A stretch of DNA of 64,000 nucleotides from positions 186,001-250,000 of the forward strand of contig NZ_JAHXSA010000001.1 of NCBI RefSeq assembly GCF_019429565.1, given 5' to 3'. The translations under genes and the position numbers were made by a program. Below are positions 16,720 through 25,377 of this stretch, piece by piece (within the stretch, counting starts at the first letter, position 1; every line of letters starts with the position of its first letter). The notes below the pieces were generated by a model that was not told the origin of the DNA, ran no database searches, and worked only from the letters and a program-made list of their open reading frames with translations. This stretch comes from Schaalia sp. ORNL0103 (GTDB taxonomy: Bacteria; Actinomycetota; Actinomycetes; Actinomycetales; Actinomycetaceae).

Positions 16720-16830
16720 GCCCCCAGTATCACACGAGACATGGGTCGGCCTACGCGTAGACCAAGCAGCGGGCGCGGGGTCGCGTTTGAAAGCGCGCGC
16801 GGGGTGCAGGTATCATCACAGTGGACGCAT

Positions 16831-16901
16831 TCCGCCTTGGTGTAACGGCAGCACAGAGGTTTTTGGTGCCTTTAGTCTAGGTTCGAATCCTAGGGGCGGA
16901 G
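16831..16901 (+). tRNA. tRNA-Gln (anticodon TTG)
   Basis: A complete cloverleaf can be drawn: acceptor TCCGCCT / GGGCGGA, D-arm with AACGGCA loop, anticodon stem GAGGT / GCCTT around loop TTTTGGT (anticodon TTG), T-arm CTAGG-TTCGAAT-CCTAG and discriminator G. CCA is not encoded. It sits between the accessory block and glmU. I found no copy of its 3' end elsewhere in the window that would mark an integration site. Confidence 0.93.
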
Positions 16902-16941
16902 CGACCGGTCCCGTTGGGACCGCAGATCCCCGAGGAGGAAC

Positions 16942-17991
16942 ATGTCTCGCCCCGCCGCCGTCATCGTCCTGGCCGCAGGCCAGGGAACGCGCATGAAATC
17001 TGCCCTCCCCAAGGTCGTTCACCCCCTGTCTGGCCTGTCCATGATCGGACACGCCCTGCGTGCCGCCCACGGCCTCGACCCCGAGCACCTGGTCGCCGTC
17101 GTCCGTCATCAGCGCGAGGTCGTCGCCGCAGAAATCGAGCGCGTGCTGCCCAGCGCCATCATCGCTGACCAGGACGAGATTCCCGGCACCGGTCGCGCCG
17201 TCCAGTGCGGCCTCGAAGCCCTCGATAAGGCCGTCGAGCCCGTCTCCGGCACCATCGTCGTCACCTACGGCGACGTCCCCCTCCTGTCCACGGACACCCT
17301 GGCCGAGCTGGTCGCCACCCACGAGGGTGCGGGCCACGCCGTCACCGTCCTGACTTCGCGCGTTGAGGATCCCACCGGCTACGGACGCATCATCCGCGAC
17401 GCCTCGGGCACGGTCACCGCGATCGTTGAGCAGCGCGACGCCACCCCCGAACAGGCCGCGATTAACGAGATCAACGCGGGCATCTACGCCTTCGATGCGG
17501 ACTTCCTGCGCACCTCCCTGGCTTCCCTGGGTACCGACAACGATCAGGGCGAGGTCTACCTGACCGACGTCCTCGCAGCTGCGGCCCCTGCCGGGCGTAC
17601 CGCGGGCGCCCTCGAGCTCACCGACCACTGGCAGAGCGCGGGCGCGAACGACCGCGTCCAGCTGGCCGAACTCGGCGCCGAGATGAACCGCCGCATCTGC
17701 GAGGCACACATGCGCGCCGGCGTGACGATCGTCGACCCGGCCTCCACCTGGATCGACGTCGACGTGACCGTTGGCGCCGACACCACCATCTACCCCGGCA
17801 CCTGCCTGCGGGGGACGACCACCGTTGGGACCGGCTGTGAAATCGGTCCTAGCGCCACGCTGATTGATGCGGAAATTGGGGACCGCAGTGTGGTTCCCAC
17901 CGCGTGGATCGGTCAGGGCTGCGTCGCAGCCGATACGATGGTCACGCCATATAGCACCATCGGCACATTGATCGCGGCGCCTCGCGCCTGA
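16942..17991 (+). CDS. glmU: GlmU-type UDP-GlcNAc pyrophosphorylase lacking the acetyltransferase active site
   Basis: 349 aa instead of the usual ~450-490. The N-terminal uridyltransferase domain is complete: LAAGQGTRMKSALPKVVHPL, DQDEIPGTGRAVQCGL, TYGDVPLLS, GYGRIIRD and NEINAGIYAFD. The linker helix and the first turns of the left-handed beta-helix follow (YPGTCLRGTTTVGTGCEIGPSATL), but the protein ends at STIGTLIAAPRA. This is before the region holding the catalytic His and acetyl-CoA contacts in other GlmU proteins. Only 24 nt separate the stop from prs, leaving no room for a frameshifted remainder. It should form UDP-GlcNAc from GlcNAc-1-P and UTP; GlcN-1-P acetylation must come from elsewhere. 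Confidence 0.88.
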   Translation: MSRPAAVIVLAAGQGTRMKSALPKVVHPLSGLSMIGHALRAAHGLDPEHLVAVVRHQREVVAAEIERVLPSAIIADQDEIPGTGRAVQCGLEALDKAVEPVSGTIVVTYGDVPLLSTDTLAELVATHEGAGHAVTVLTSRVEDPTGYGRIIRDASGTVTAIVEQRDATPEQAAINEINAGIYAFDADFLRTSLASLGTDNDQGEVYLTDVLAAAAPAGRTAGALELTDHWQSAGANDRVQLAELGAEMNRRICEAHMRAGVTIVDPASTWIDVDVTVGADTTIYPGTCLRGTTTVGTGCEIGPSATLIDAEIGDRSVVPTAWIGQGCVAADTMVTPYSTIGTLIAAPRA

Positions 17992-18015
17992 TCCAACACA
18001 AGGAGAGACAACCGC

Positions 18016-18987
18016 ATGAGCGGACTGGTGACCACCGGAGAGAAGAACCTCGTCCTCGTTTCTGGACGAGCTCACATGGACCTGGCTCACGCCGTGGGCG
18101 AGGAAATCGGATGTGGGGTTTCGCCGGTGACGGCCTACGACTTCGCCTCCGGCGAGATTTACGTGCGCTTCAACGAGTCCGTTCGCGGCGCCGATGTGTT
18201 CGTCCTGCAGTCCATCGAGGGCGACATCAACAAGTGGATCATGGAGCAGCTCATCATGATTGATGCTGCCAAGCGCGCCTCCGCGAAGCGCATCACCGTG
18301 GTCGCTCCCTTCTACCCCTACTCGCGTCAGGACAAGAAGCACCAGGGGCGCGAGCCCATCTCCGCTCGCCTCATGGCTGACCTGTACCGCACCGCCGGTG
18401 CCGACCGCATCATGAGTGTCGACCTGCACGCCTCGCAGGAGCAGGGCTTCTTCGACGGCCCGGTCGACCACCTCTTCGCCATGCCGGTCCTCGTGGACTA
18501 CGTGCGTGGCCGCGTTGACCTGGCCAACACCGCCGTCGTCTCTCCCGACGCGGGCCGCATCCGCGTCGCTGAGAAGTGGTCGAAGAAGCTGGGCGGCGCG
18601 CCCCTGGCCTTCGTCCACAAGACCCGCGACACCACCCGCCCGAACGTCGCCGTCGCGAACCGCGTCGTCGGTGAGGTCGCCGGCAAGGAATGTGTCCTGG
18701 TGGACGACATGATCGACACCGCCGGCACGATCACCGAGGCGATCAACGTCCTCAACAATGCCGGTGCCAAGAAGGTCATCGTCGTCGCCACCCACGGCAT
18801 CCTCTCCGACCCCGCCGCGAAGCGTCTCTCCGAGTCCGGCGCCGCCGAGGTTGTCGTCACCGACACGCTGCCGATCCCCGCTGAGAAGCGCTTCGAGCAG
18901 CTCACCGTCCTGTCCATCGCGCCGCTCCTGGCTCGCGCGATCCAGGAGGTCTTCGAAGACGGTTCGGTCACATCGCTCTTTAACTGA
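18016..18987 (+). CDS. prs: Ribose-phosphate pyrophosphokinase
   Basis: 323 aa. It makes PRPP from ribose-5-phosphate and ATP for nucleotide, His and Trp synthesis. Signature parts: FNESVRGADVFVLQS, the flexible ATP loop FYPYSRQDKKHQGREPIS, VDLHASQEQGFFDGPVDHL, and the PRPP-binding loop CVLVDDMIDTAGTI. Length and motifs are those of class I enzymes. AAGGAGAG precedes the ATG. It follows glmU by 24 nt, the common actinobacterial glmU-prs pair, and a hairpin separates it from rplY. Confidence 0.96.
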   Translation: MSGLVTTGEKNLVLVSGRAHMDLAHAVGEEIGCGVSPVTAYDFASGEIYVRFNESVRGADVFVLQSIEGDINKWIMEQLIMIDAAKRASAKRITVVAPFYPYSRQDKKHQGREPISARLMADLYRTAGADRIMSVDLHASQEQGFFDGPVDHLFAMPVLVDYVRGRVDLANTAVVSPDAGRIRVAEKWSKKLGGAPLAFVHKTRDTTRPNVAVANRVVGEVAGKECVLVDDMIDTAGTITEAINVLNNAGAKKVIVVATHGILSDPAAKRLSESGAAEVVVTDTLPIPAEKRFEQLTVLSIAPLLARAIQEVFEDGSVTSLFN

Positions 18988-19003
18988 GCGCCTCCCGCTT
19001 CAC

Positions 19004-19055
19004 ATCCGCCCTCGCCGTGAGGTAACCTATTGGGGTTGCTCCGGCGAGGGCGGAT
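19004..19055 (+). terminator. Hairpin between prs and rplY
   Basis: A 14-bp perfect stem (ATCCGCCCTCGCCG / CGGCGAGGGCGGAT) with a 24-nt loop lies 17 nt after the prs stop. No U-run. The long loop contains GGTAACCTATTGG, so part of the element may also serve the rplY promoter. Confidence 0.55.
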
Positions 19056-19154
19056 CCGTATCCGCCGTTATCGACAGGGCCTGAATCGAAATGCCACGCG
19101 TTTCCTTCGCTCTGCCGACACCGACGCCGGACCTGAGAAACGAAGGAAAGACAC

Positions 19155-19763
19155 ATGAGCGACAACCCCGTCCTGCTTGCTGAAGAGCGTTCCGAGTTCG
19201 GTAAGGGCGCTGCCCGCCGCGCCCGCCGCGCCGGCAAGGTCCCCACGGTCCTCTACGGCCACGGCGCCGAGCCCCGTCACCTGGACGTTCCCGGCCACGA
19301 CCTCTTCCTCATCGTTCGCGGCACCAAGAACGCGCTCGTTGAGCTGAAGATCGAGGGCAAGACCCAGCTGGCCCTCGTCAAGGACGTTCAGGTTCACCCC
19401 GTGCGCCGTGACATCCTGCACGCCGACTTCCTGGCCGTCAAGGCCGGCGAGAAGGTCGACGTTGAGGTCCCCGTCGTCGTTGTCGGCGAGGCTGCCCCCG
19501 GCACCGTTCACTCGCTCGAGGAGTTCACCATCCTGGTGAAGGCCGCCGCCACCTCCATCCCCGAGAACCTCGAGGTTTCCATCGAGGGTCTCGAGGCCGG
19601 TTCCGCCGTGCACGTCTCCGACCTGAAGCTGCCCGCCGGCGTTGAGGTCGAGCTCGATCCCGAGACGGTCATCGTTGCTGTTCAGGAAGCCGCCGCTGAA
19701 GAGGCTGAGGAAGCCGCCGAAGAGGCCGCCGAAGAGGCCGCCGCCGAGGGCGACGCCGAGTGA
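19155..19763 (+). CDS. rplY: Ribosomal protein L25 (general stress protein Ctc form)
   Basis: 202 aa. The N-terminal L25 domain (about 1-95: SEFGKGAARRARRAGKVPTVLYGHG, KDVQVHPVRRDILHADFL) binds 5S rRNA, and a C-terminal TL5/Ctc domain follows. An acidic Ala/Glu tail (EEAEEAAEEAAEEAAAEGD) ends the protein, as in many high-GC species. AAGGAAAG precedes the ATG. In many actinobacteria pth follows this gene; here it does not. Confidence 0.95.
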   Translation: MSDNPVLLAEERSEFGKGAARRARRAGKVPTVLYGHGAEPRHLDVPGHDLFLIVRGTKNALVELKIEGKTQLALVKDVQVHPVRRDILHADFLAVKAGEKVDVEVPVVVVGEAAPGTVHSLEEFTILVKAAATSIPENLEVSIEGLEAGSAVHVSDLKLPAGVEVELDPETVIVAVQEAAAEEAEEAAEEAAEEAAAEGDAE

Positions 19764-19786
19764 CACTCGCGTAGCACACGCTTTCC

Positions 19787-19820
19787 ACGAGGGGGCGAGG
19801 CTGATGCCTCGCCCCCTCGT
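19787..19820 (+). terminator. Terminator after rplY
   Basis: A 15-bp perfect stem (ACGAGGGGGCGAGGC / GCCTCGCCCCCTCGT) with TGAT loop, 24 nt after the stop. Strong hairpin, no U-tract. Confidence 0.8.
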
Positions 19821-19841
19821 CGTATCTGCGATACTTGGGGC

Positions 19842-20960
19842 ATGAGTGACCTTCACGTGATCATCCCTGCCGGTGGCGCCGGCACCCGCCTGTGGCCGCT
19901 GTCGCGCCGCCGCCGCCCCAAGTTCCTCCTTGACCTGGCGGGCACGGGCCGCACCCTCTTGCAGGGCACGGTGGACCGCCTGGAGGAGTCGGCCTCGTCG
20001 GTGAGTATCGTGACCGGCCAGGCGCACCGCGAAGGCGTGCTGGCCCAGCTGCCCGAGTTTGCTGCCTCGGAGAGCCGTACGCTCCTCATCGAGCCGTCGG
20101 GCCGCGATTCCATGGCCGCGATCGGTCTCGCCGCCTACGTCGTGCGTGAGCGTTTTGGGGATGACGCGATTGTCGGTTCTTTCGCGGCCGACCATCTGAT
20201 TGCCCGCCTCGAGCTGCTGCGTGCTGCCGTCGAGACCGCGATTGGCGCCGCCCGCGAGGGCTACGTTGTGACGATCGGCCTGACGCCCACCGAGGCCTCG
20301 ACCGCCTACGGGTACATCGCGCCCGGGGCCGTGCTCTCCGACGGCTCCGGGGACCCTGCCGCACACACGGCCGCCCGACGGGTCGCCGAGTTCGTGGAGA
20401 AGCCGGATGCCGACACGGCAGCCCGCTACGTGTCGCAGGGCTACCTGTGGAACGCGGGCATGTTTATCGTGTCGGCGGGCGTGCTCGCCTCTCACCTGGC
20501 CCGCCTGCTGCCCGACATGCACGCGCGCCTGGAGACCATTGCGCGCGCGTGGGGCACCCCCGAGTTTGACGAGGTGCTGGGGGAGAACTGGCCGCACCTG
20601 ACGAAGATCGCCATCGACCACGCGATCGCCGAGCCCGTCGCCGCCGACGGAGGAGTGGCCGTCGTTCCCGCCGACGCCGAGCTGGGTTGGACGGACCTGG
20701 GCGACTTCGAGGCCCTGACCGGCATCGTCGCGCAGGCGGGCCACCTGGGCGAGGCGCTGCGCGTCGAATCCGACGGCGCGGCAGTCTTCGGTTCCCTCGC
20801 GCAGGATGGCGAGGGCCCCCTCGTCGCCCTCGTGGGCGTGCCCGACGTGGCCGTTGCGCTGACCCCCGACGCGATCCTCGTGACGCGTCGCGACCGTGCG
20901 CAGTCGGTGAAGGCCGTCGTCGACCAGCTCGCGGACCGGGGGCGCTCCGACCTGCTCTGA
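19842..20960 (+). CDS. manC: Mannose-1-phosphate guanylyltransferase
   Basis: 372 aa. A sugar-nucleotide pyrophosphorylase: IIPAGGAGTRLWPLSRRRRPKFLLDL is the nucleotide-binding signature, FAADHLI the metal-binding region, GYGYIAPG-type loop TAYGYIAPG, VAEFVEKPDADTA and LWNAGMFIVSA the sugar-binding parts. The product GDP-mannose feeds mannosylated glycans and lipids. It lacks the C-terminal isomerase domain of bifunctional forms. GATACT at 19830-19835 lies 6 nt before the ATG without a ribosome binding site, so the mRNA may be leaderless. A phosphohexomutase-like gene lies 1.4 kb downstream on the other strand. Confidence 0.88.
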   Translation: MSDLHVIIPAGGAGTRLWPLSRRRRPKFLLDLAGTGRTLLQGTVDRLEESASSVSIVTGQAHREGVLAQLPEFAASESRTLLIEPSGRDSMAAIGLAAYVVRERFGDDAIVGSFAADHLIARLELLRAAVETAIGAAREGYVVTIGLTPTEASTAYGYIAPGAVLSDGSGDPAAHTAARRVAEFVEKPDADTAARYVSQGYLWNAGMFIVSAGVLASHLARLLPDMHARLETIARAWGTPEFDEVLGENWPHLTKIAIDHAIAEPVAADGGVAVVPADAELGWTDLGDFEALTGIVAQAGHLGEALRVESDGAAVFGSLAQDGEGPLVALVGVPDVAVALTPDAILVTRRDRAQSVKAVVDQLADRGRSDLL

Positions 20961-21120
20961 CGCGTCACCGACACGCTGCCCTGCGCGGCCCCCAGAAGGC
21001 GGCCTCGGCCTCGCCGCGCCCTGTTCGCTCTCGGGTGAGGTGCGCCGCCCCGCCCGCCGCGCAGGGGTGCGAGGCTGGTAGCGTGATGGGCAGCAGAAGC
21101 CCCGACGAAAGGCATCACAC

Positions 21121-22302
21121 GTGAACAAGCGGACCATCGCCGCCCTCGCAACCACTGCGACCGCGGCCTCTTTGGCCCTTGGAGCTTGCTCGACCACGCC
21201 CGCCGCCACCCCCGCAGCCTCCGCGAAGGTGTGCGCAGCCATCTCCGGAGCCCACGGCGACGCCGCCACGGACCCCGTCGCGACCGCCCTCGCGGGCGCC
21301 GCGAACGACGCCTCTGTCGCCTTCGAGGCGGCCAGCGGGCAGGAGGCCCCGGCCTCGCTCGTGACTTCCGGCTGCACGCTGATCGTGGGCACGGACTCGA
21401 CTATGGCCGCCTCGATCTCCGAGGCCGCGCGCTCCAACCCGAAGGTCCGCTTCGCCCTCGTAGGCGCCTCCTTCGTCGACTCAAAGGGTGCCGCGACCTC
21501 CCTGAAGAACGGCTCGGTCGTCGACGTCGACGCCTCGCAGGCCGCCTACCTGGCCGGCTATGCCTCCGCGGGCATGACGACCACGGGTACGCTCGCCGTC
21601 GTCGGCGGAGAGCGCGACAACGTCACCAGCTCGCAGATGTCCGCGTTCTCCCAGGGCGTGGATGCGTACAATCTGGCCAACGGCACGTCGATCACCGTGC
21701 TCGGCTGGAACCCCGTCACGAGCGACGGCACGTACGCGGGCAGCGCCGACGAGGTGCGTACGGCGACCGCCGACGTGATCTCTCAGGGCGCCGACATCAT
21801 CGCCCCCTTTGCCGGTGAGGCCAACGAGGGTGCTGCGCGCGCCGTCACCGAGGCCGCCAACCCGACCGTGCGCCTCGTGTGGTCGGGCCTGACGAAGAAC
21901 GACCTGAAGGGCCTGACCCGCGACGAGGCCCAGTCGGCTGAGACCGCGCCGATGTCCGGCCAGTCCGGCGCGCCGGTGTCGCAGCAGGTGGACACGCAGT
22001 CCTTCGCGGACGCGTTCAGCTACATCCAGATCTCCGACGAGGTTCGCTCTGCCATTGGCGCTCCCGTGCTGACGGGCGTCGTCGTGGATTACAAGGCCGC
22101 GATGGAGACGCTCATCGCTCAGGCCCCCGCGGGCGAGAAGGCCACCGTCGTCCCGGTGTCCCTGGCCTCGGGCGGCGTGATCCTCACCGGCTTCGGCTCC
22201 TACACGCCGATGCTGTCCTCCGAGCTCAAGCTGGGCCTGTCCGACATGGCCGGCCAGATCGAGACGGGCGGCATGATCATCTCCACGCCCTTCGACGTGT
22301 GA
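21121..22302 (+). CDS. BMP-family ABC transporter substrate-binding lipoprotein
   Basis: 393 aa. GTG start after GAAAGG. A lipoprotein signal ends in LALGAC (lipidated Cys23), followed by a Thr/Ala/Pro spacer. The mature part has the features of basic membrane protein (BMP/PnrA) receptors: VRFALVGASFVDSK, DASQAAYLAGYASAGMTTTGTLAVVGG, SAFSQGVDAYNLANG and ADIIAPFAGEANEGAARAV. These receptors usually bind nucleosides. No permease or ATPase genes are next to it, so it is either an orphan receptor or served by a transporter elsewhere. Confidence 0.85.
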   Translation: MNKRTIAALATTATAASLALGACSTTPAATPAASAKVCAAISGAHGDAATDPVATALAGAANDASVAFEAASGQEAPASLVTSGCTLIVGTDSTMAASISEAARSNPKVRFALVGASFVDSKGAATSLKNGSVVDVDASQAAYLAGYASAGMTTTGTLAVVGGERDNVTSSQMSAFSQGVDAYNLANGTSITVLGWNPVTSDGTYAGSADEVRTATADVISQGADIIAPFAGEANEGAARAVTEAANPTVRLVWSGLTKNDLKGLTRDEAQSAETAPMSGQSGAPVSQQVDTQSFADAFSYIQISDEVRSAIGAPVLTGVVVDYKAAMETLIAQAPAGEKATVVPVSLASGGVILTGFGSYTPMLSSELKLGLSDMAGQIETGGMIISTPFDV

Positions 22303-22319
22303 GCTGACTGCGCAGACGA

Positions 22320-22351
22320 TTGTGCCCCGGGGACGCGTCCCCGGGGCACAA
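22320..22351. terminator. Perfect 32-bp palindromic terminator between convergent genes
   Basis: The 32 bases are a perfect palindrome centred on ACGCGT, with arms TTGTGCCCCGGGGAC. It sits 17 nt after the BMP gene and 11 nt from the stop of the opposite gene, so it can end both transcripts. Confidence 0.85.
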
Positions 22352-22362
22352 CTCTTGAGGTC

Positions 22363-23136
22363 TCAGGCTCCCAGCACTGCCAGCGCCGCGCCCGCGCACA
22401 GGGCATCCGCGTCGAGTACGAAGGCTGGGTCCACGCAGTACAGGCCCGGGCCGGTGGGCGCGCCGGGAGAGGTGCTCAGCGCGCTCGCCAGCGCGGCGCG
22501 GACCTGCTCCTCGGGCAGCGAGGCGCTCAGGGTGCGCCCGTCCGTGGAAACGCTCAGGGAGAGCGCAGCGCCCTCCTCGACGACCGGCACGCCCAGGTGG
22601 TCCAGCAGGGTCGCTAGCAGCCCCGAGGCCTCGTCGATCGACACGGAGGCCACGTGTGTGCCGGAAGGCTCCAGAGAAGCGATACGAGAGGCGCAGCGGT
22701 CCACGTACGCGCCGATCATTCCGTCGCCCACCGACTCCCAGCCTCCCTGCGAACGGGGGAGGGACGAGCCGTCCCCGCACGCGGCCACGGCCTCGTCGAT
22801 GAGGGCCAGCTCAGCCTCGGGGGTCAGAGCGCCCTCGCGCGAGCGGTCGATTGCGCGCCCACCCAGGTAGACGAGGGCCTCACCCGACGCGCGCACGTAC
22901 ACGGCGCCGTCCGCCATGACCATGCGCACCGAAAATGCCGTCAGGGGAGCGGGGAGCGCACGCGGCATGAGCAGCGCGTGCCCGCCAGACGCTTCGATGA
23001 TCGCAGCACCGTCGCGCGCCGCATCCTGATTCTCAGGGGTTTCGTAGCCGATGATCAGGCGGAAACGGCCCCCGGTTCGCGCGGACAGGAAAGAAGCGAT
23101 ACCCGCAAACAGCAACGGGCTTGCACAGCGTGTCAT
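22363..23136 (-). CDS. Shrunken phosphohexomutase (phosphomannomutase-like) protein, probably inactive
   Basis: 257 aa. The first ~110 residues resemble the N-terminal domain of actinobacterial phosphomannomutases: RLIIGYETPENQDAARDGAAIIEASGGHALLMPRALPAPLTAFSVR, then VYVRASGEALVYLGG where active enzymes have a TASHNPP loop with the phosphoserine followed by KVYLG. The HNP part of that loop is missing. The rest of the protein is far too short for the sugar- and metal-binding domains (the family is ~500 aa). It may be a pseudo-enzyme or an old gene remnant kept in frame. It lies beside a mannose-1-phosphate guanylyltransferase, so a link to that pathway is possible but unproven. Confidence 0.6.
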   Translation of the reverse strand: MTRCASPLLFAGIASFLSARTGGRFRLIIGYETPENQDAARDGAAIIEASGGHALLMPRALPAPLTAFSVRMVMADGAVYVRASGEALVYLGGRAIDRSREGALTPEAELALIDEAVAACGDGSSLPRSQGGWESVGDGMIGAYVDRCASRIASLEPSGTHVASVSIDEASGLLATLLDHLGVPVVEEGAALSLSVSTDGRTLSASLPEEQVRAALASALSTSPGAPTGPGLYCVDPAFVLDADALCAGAALAVLGA

Positions 23137-23275
23137 GTGCTGAGGGTAACACCTTGGGTGGTTCGCGCAAAAACGGGTATCAGGAACGAGGCCGGGGCGC
23201 GCTCCCGGGAAACGGTGGAGGGACGCAGGTGGGGGAGTGCGCCGCTATCCTGGAGGCATCCACGAAGGAGGAATC

Positions 23276-24457
23276 ATGCAGCTGACGAACCTGACGGACC
23301 CGGTCGAGCTCACGCGCCAGATGATCGACATTCCCTCGGTGTCGGGAGATGAAGGGCCCCTGGCTGACGCCGTTGAGGTGGCCCTGCGTGGCGCCGGGTT
23401 CGGATCGGTCCCGTCCCTGGAGATCCTGCGTGACGGTGACGCCGTGTGTGCACGGACCCGTCTCGGCCTCGACCAGCGTGTGGTTCTCGCCGGGCACCTT
23501 GACACCGTCCCCATCGCCGACAACGTTCCCGGTCGCTTCGAGGAGCGCGACGGGGCCTCGGTCCTGTGGGGTCGCGGGTCGGTCGACATGCTCGGTGGGT
23601 GCGCGGCGGCGCTCGCGCTCGCGTGTGAGGTTGGCGCTGTCCTCCGTTCCGGCGACGAGGACGCGCTGAGTGCCGACGTCACCTGGATCTTCTACGACCA
23701 CGAGGAGGTTGCCTCCCAGCTGAACGGCCTGGGGCGCGTCCAGCGCAACCACCCCGAGTGGCTCGCCGGTAACCTGGCGCTGCTGGGCGAGCCGACCGCC
23801 GCCCACGTGGAAGGCGGCTGCAATGGAACCTTGCGCGTCATCGCGCACTTCCCGGGGCGCGCCTCGCACTCGGCGCGCGCGTGGATGGGCGTCAACGCGA
23901 TTCACGCGATGGCTCCCGTTATCGAGCGTATCGCCGCCTACGGAAACCCCCTCGTCACCGTCGATGGCCTCGAATTCCGCGAATCCCTCTCGGTCGTACG
24001 CGTCGAGGGTGGTATCGCCAACAATGTGATCCCCGAGTCTGCGTCGATGACCGTCAACTACCGCTTCGCTCCCTCCACGCGCGCGGACGATGCCCTGGAG
24101 TGGGTGCGCGGGCTCTTCGAGGGCACGGGTGCCACGATCGACGTCGATGACCTGTGCGAGGGGGCCAGGCCGGGAGCGGACTCTGACGTCGCCCAGCGCT
24201 TCCTGTCCGTCGCCCGTCAGGTCGCGGCCTCGCGGGGCGAGGAGCTGCGGCTGAGCGCGAAGGTAGGCTGGACCGACGTCGCGCGCTTCACTCAGGTCGG
24301 CGTGCCCGCCATGAACTTCGGGCCGGGCGACCCGCTGCTGGCGCACACGCGCGACGAACATACCCCCGTATCCGATATCGTGAAGGTGCACGACACGCTG
24401 CGCGCGTTCGTGCTCGCGCAGCCGGCACCGACGCCGGCACCACACAGGGAGGCATGA
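23276..24457 (+). CDS. dapE: Succinyl-diaminopimelate desuccinylase
   Basis: 393 aa. ATG 23276 with GAAGGAGG upstream. M20 metallopeptidase fold: VLAGHLDTVPIADN (metal-binding His and catalytic Asp), WGRGSVDMLGGCAA (bridging Asp), FYDHEEVASQLNG (catalytic Glu pair), LLGEPTAAHVEGGCNG and RDEHTPVSDI near the end (metal-binding His). It removes succinate from N-succinyl-LL-DAP in lysine and peptidoglycan precursor synthesis. The stop overlaps the start of the LOG gene (ATGA), so the two are coupled. Confidence 0.92.
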   Translation: MQLTNLTDPVELTRQMIDIPSVSGDEGPLADAVEVALRGAGFGSVPSLEILRDGDAVCARTRLGLDQRVVLAGHLDTVPIADNVPGRFEERDGASVLWGRGSVDMLGGCAAALALACEVGAVLRSGDEDALSADVTWIFYDHEEVASQLNGLGRVQRNHPEWLAGNLALLGEPTAAHVEGGCNGTLRVIAHFPGRASHSARAWMGVNAIHAMAPVIERIAAYGNPLVTVDGLEFRESLSVVRVEGGIANNVIPESASMTVNYRFAPSTRADDALEWVRGLFEGTGATIDVDDLCEGARPGADSDVAQRFLSVARQVAASRGEELRLSAKVGWTDVARFTQVGVPAMNFGPGDPLLAHTRDEHTPVSDIVKVHDTLRAFVLAQPAPTPAPHREA

Positions 24458-25185
24458 CCATGACCAAGCCGACGCACACCTACCGCCGCGGATCCGTCGT
24501 CCTGCGAGGCGACCAGATCCCGCGCATGACCTCGGACGCATCGCTGCTCCAGTCCGACCAGAGCGCTGATTGGAAGCACGAGGACCCGTGGCGGGTCCTG
24601 CGCATCCAGTCCGAGTTCGTCGAGGGCTTCGAGGCCCTCGCGGAGGTCGGCCCCGCCATCTCGGTGTTCGGTTCCGCTCGCACCCGCCCCGAGGATCCCC
24701 TCTACGAGTGCGCCCAGCGCATCGGCGAGCTCCTCGTGGATCGCGGCTACGCGGTCATCACGGGCGGCGGCCCCGGCATGATGGAGGCAGCGAACCGCGG
24801 CGCATGGAAGGCCGGTGGCACGTCGATCGGCCTGGGGATCGAGCTGCCCCACGAGCAGGGTATGAACCAGTGGGTGAACCTGGGCGTCAACTTCCGCTAC
24901 TTCTTCGCCCGTAAGACCATGTTCGTCAAGTACTCGCAGGGCTTCATCGTGATGCCCGGGGGTTTTGGGACCATGGATGAGCTCTTCGAGTCCGCGACCC
25001 TCGTGCAGACGGGGAAGATCCGTTCCTTCCCGGTGGTCCTCGTGGGGACCGACTACTGGTCGGGCCTGGTCGATTGGATCCGTTCCGCGATGGTCGACGC
25101 TGGGATGATCTCGCCCGGTGACGTGGACCTGCTCCGCGTCGTCGATGACCCGGAGGAGGCCGTGCGTCTAGCGACGGGTGCCTAG
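24454..25185 (+). CDS. LOG family protein (cytokinin riboside 5'-monophosphate phosphoribohydrolase-like)
   Basis: 243 aa. The Rossmann-like LOG/lysine decarboxylase-like domain is plain: ISVFGSARTRPEDPLY, AVITGGGPGMMEAANRGAWKAGG, and the hallmark PGGFGTMDELFE. Characterised homologues hydrolyse AMP-type nucleotides at the N-glycosidic bond, not lysine. It overlaps dapE by 4 bases; dapE-LOG is a conserved actinobacterial pair. Confidence 0.9.
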   Translation: MTMTKPTHTYRRGSVVLRGDQIPRMTSDASLLQSDQSADWKHEDPWRVLRIQSEFVEGFEALAEVGPAISVFGSARTRPEDPLYECAQRIGELLVDRGYAVITGGGPGMMEAANRGAWKAGGTSIGLGIELPHEQGMNQWVNLGVNFRYFFARKTMFVKYSQGFIVMPGGFGTMDELFESATLVQTGKIRSFPVVLVGTDYWSGLVDWIRSAMVDAGMISPGDVDLLRVVDDPEEAVRLATGA

Positions 25186-25377
25186 TAGTTTCGCACCCTT
25201 TATGCGGGTGCTATGTTCTGTCAAACTCCACTTATTACGGGCCTAATTAATCGATCGGCTTATTTTTCTTTGATTACTCTTTGCGATCTGTTAAGGAAAA
25301 ATGGCGCTTATCCGGTAAAATGGGTATGTTACCCCGCCTGAGGAGGCGCGGGCATAACTCTGAGAAGGAGTACTCTC

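Noticed and set aside
16831-16901. tRNA-Gln as attachment site of an integrated element
   Set aside because: No duplicated tRNA 3' end, integrase or excisionase was found in the window.
17950-18015. Frameshift explaining the short GlmU
   Set aside because: Only 24 nt lie between the stop and prs, and none of the three frames continues with acetyltransferase sequence.
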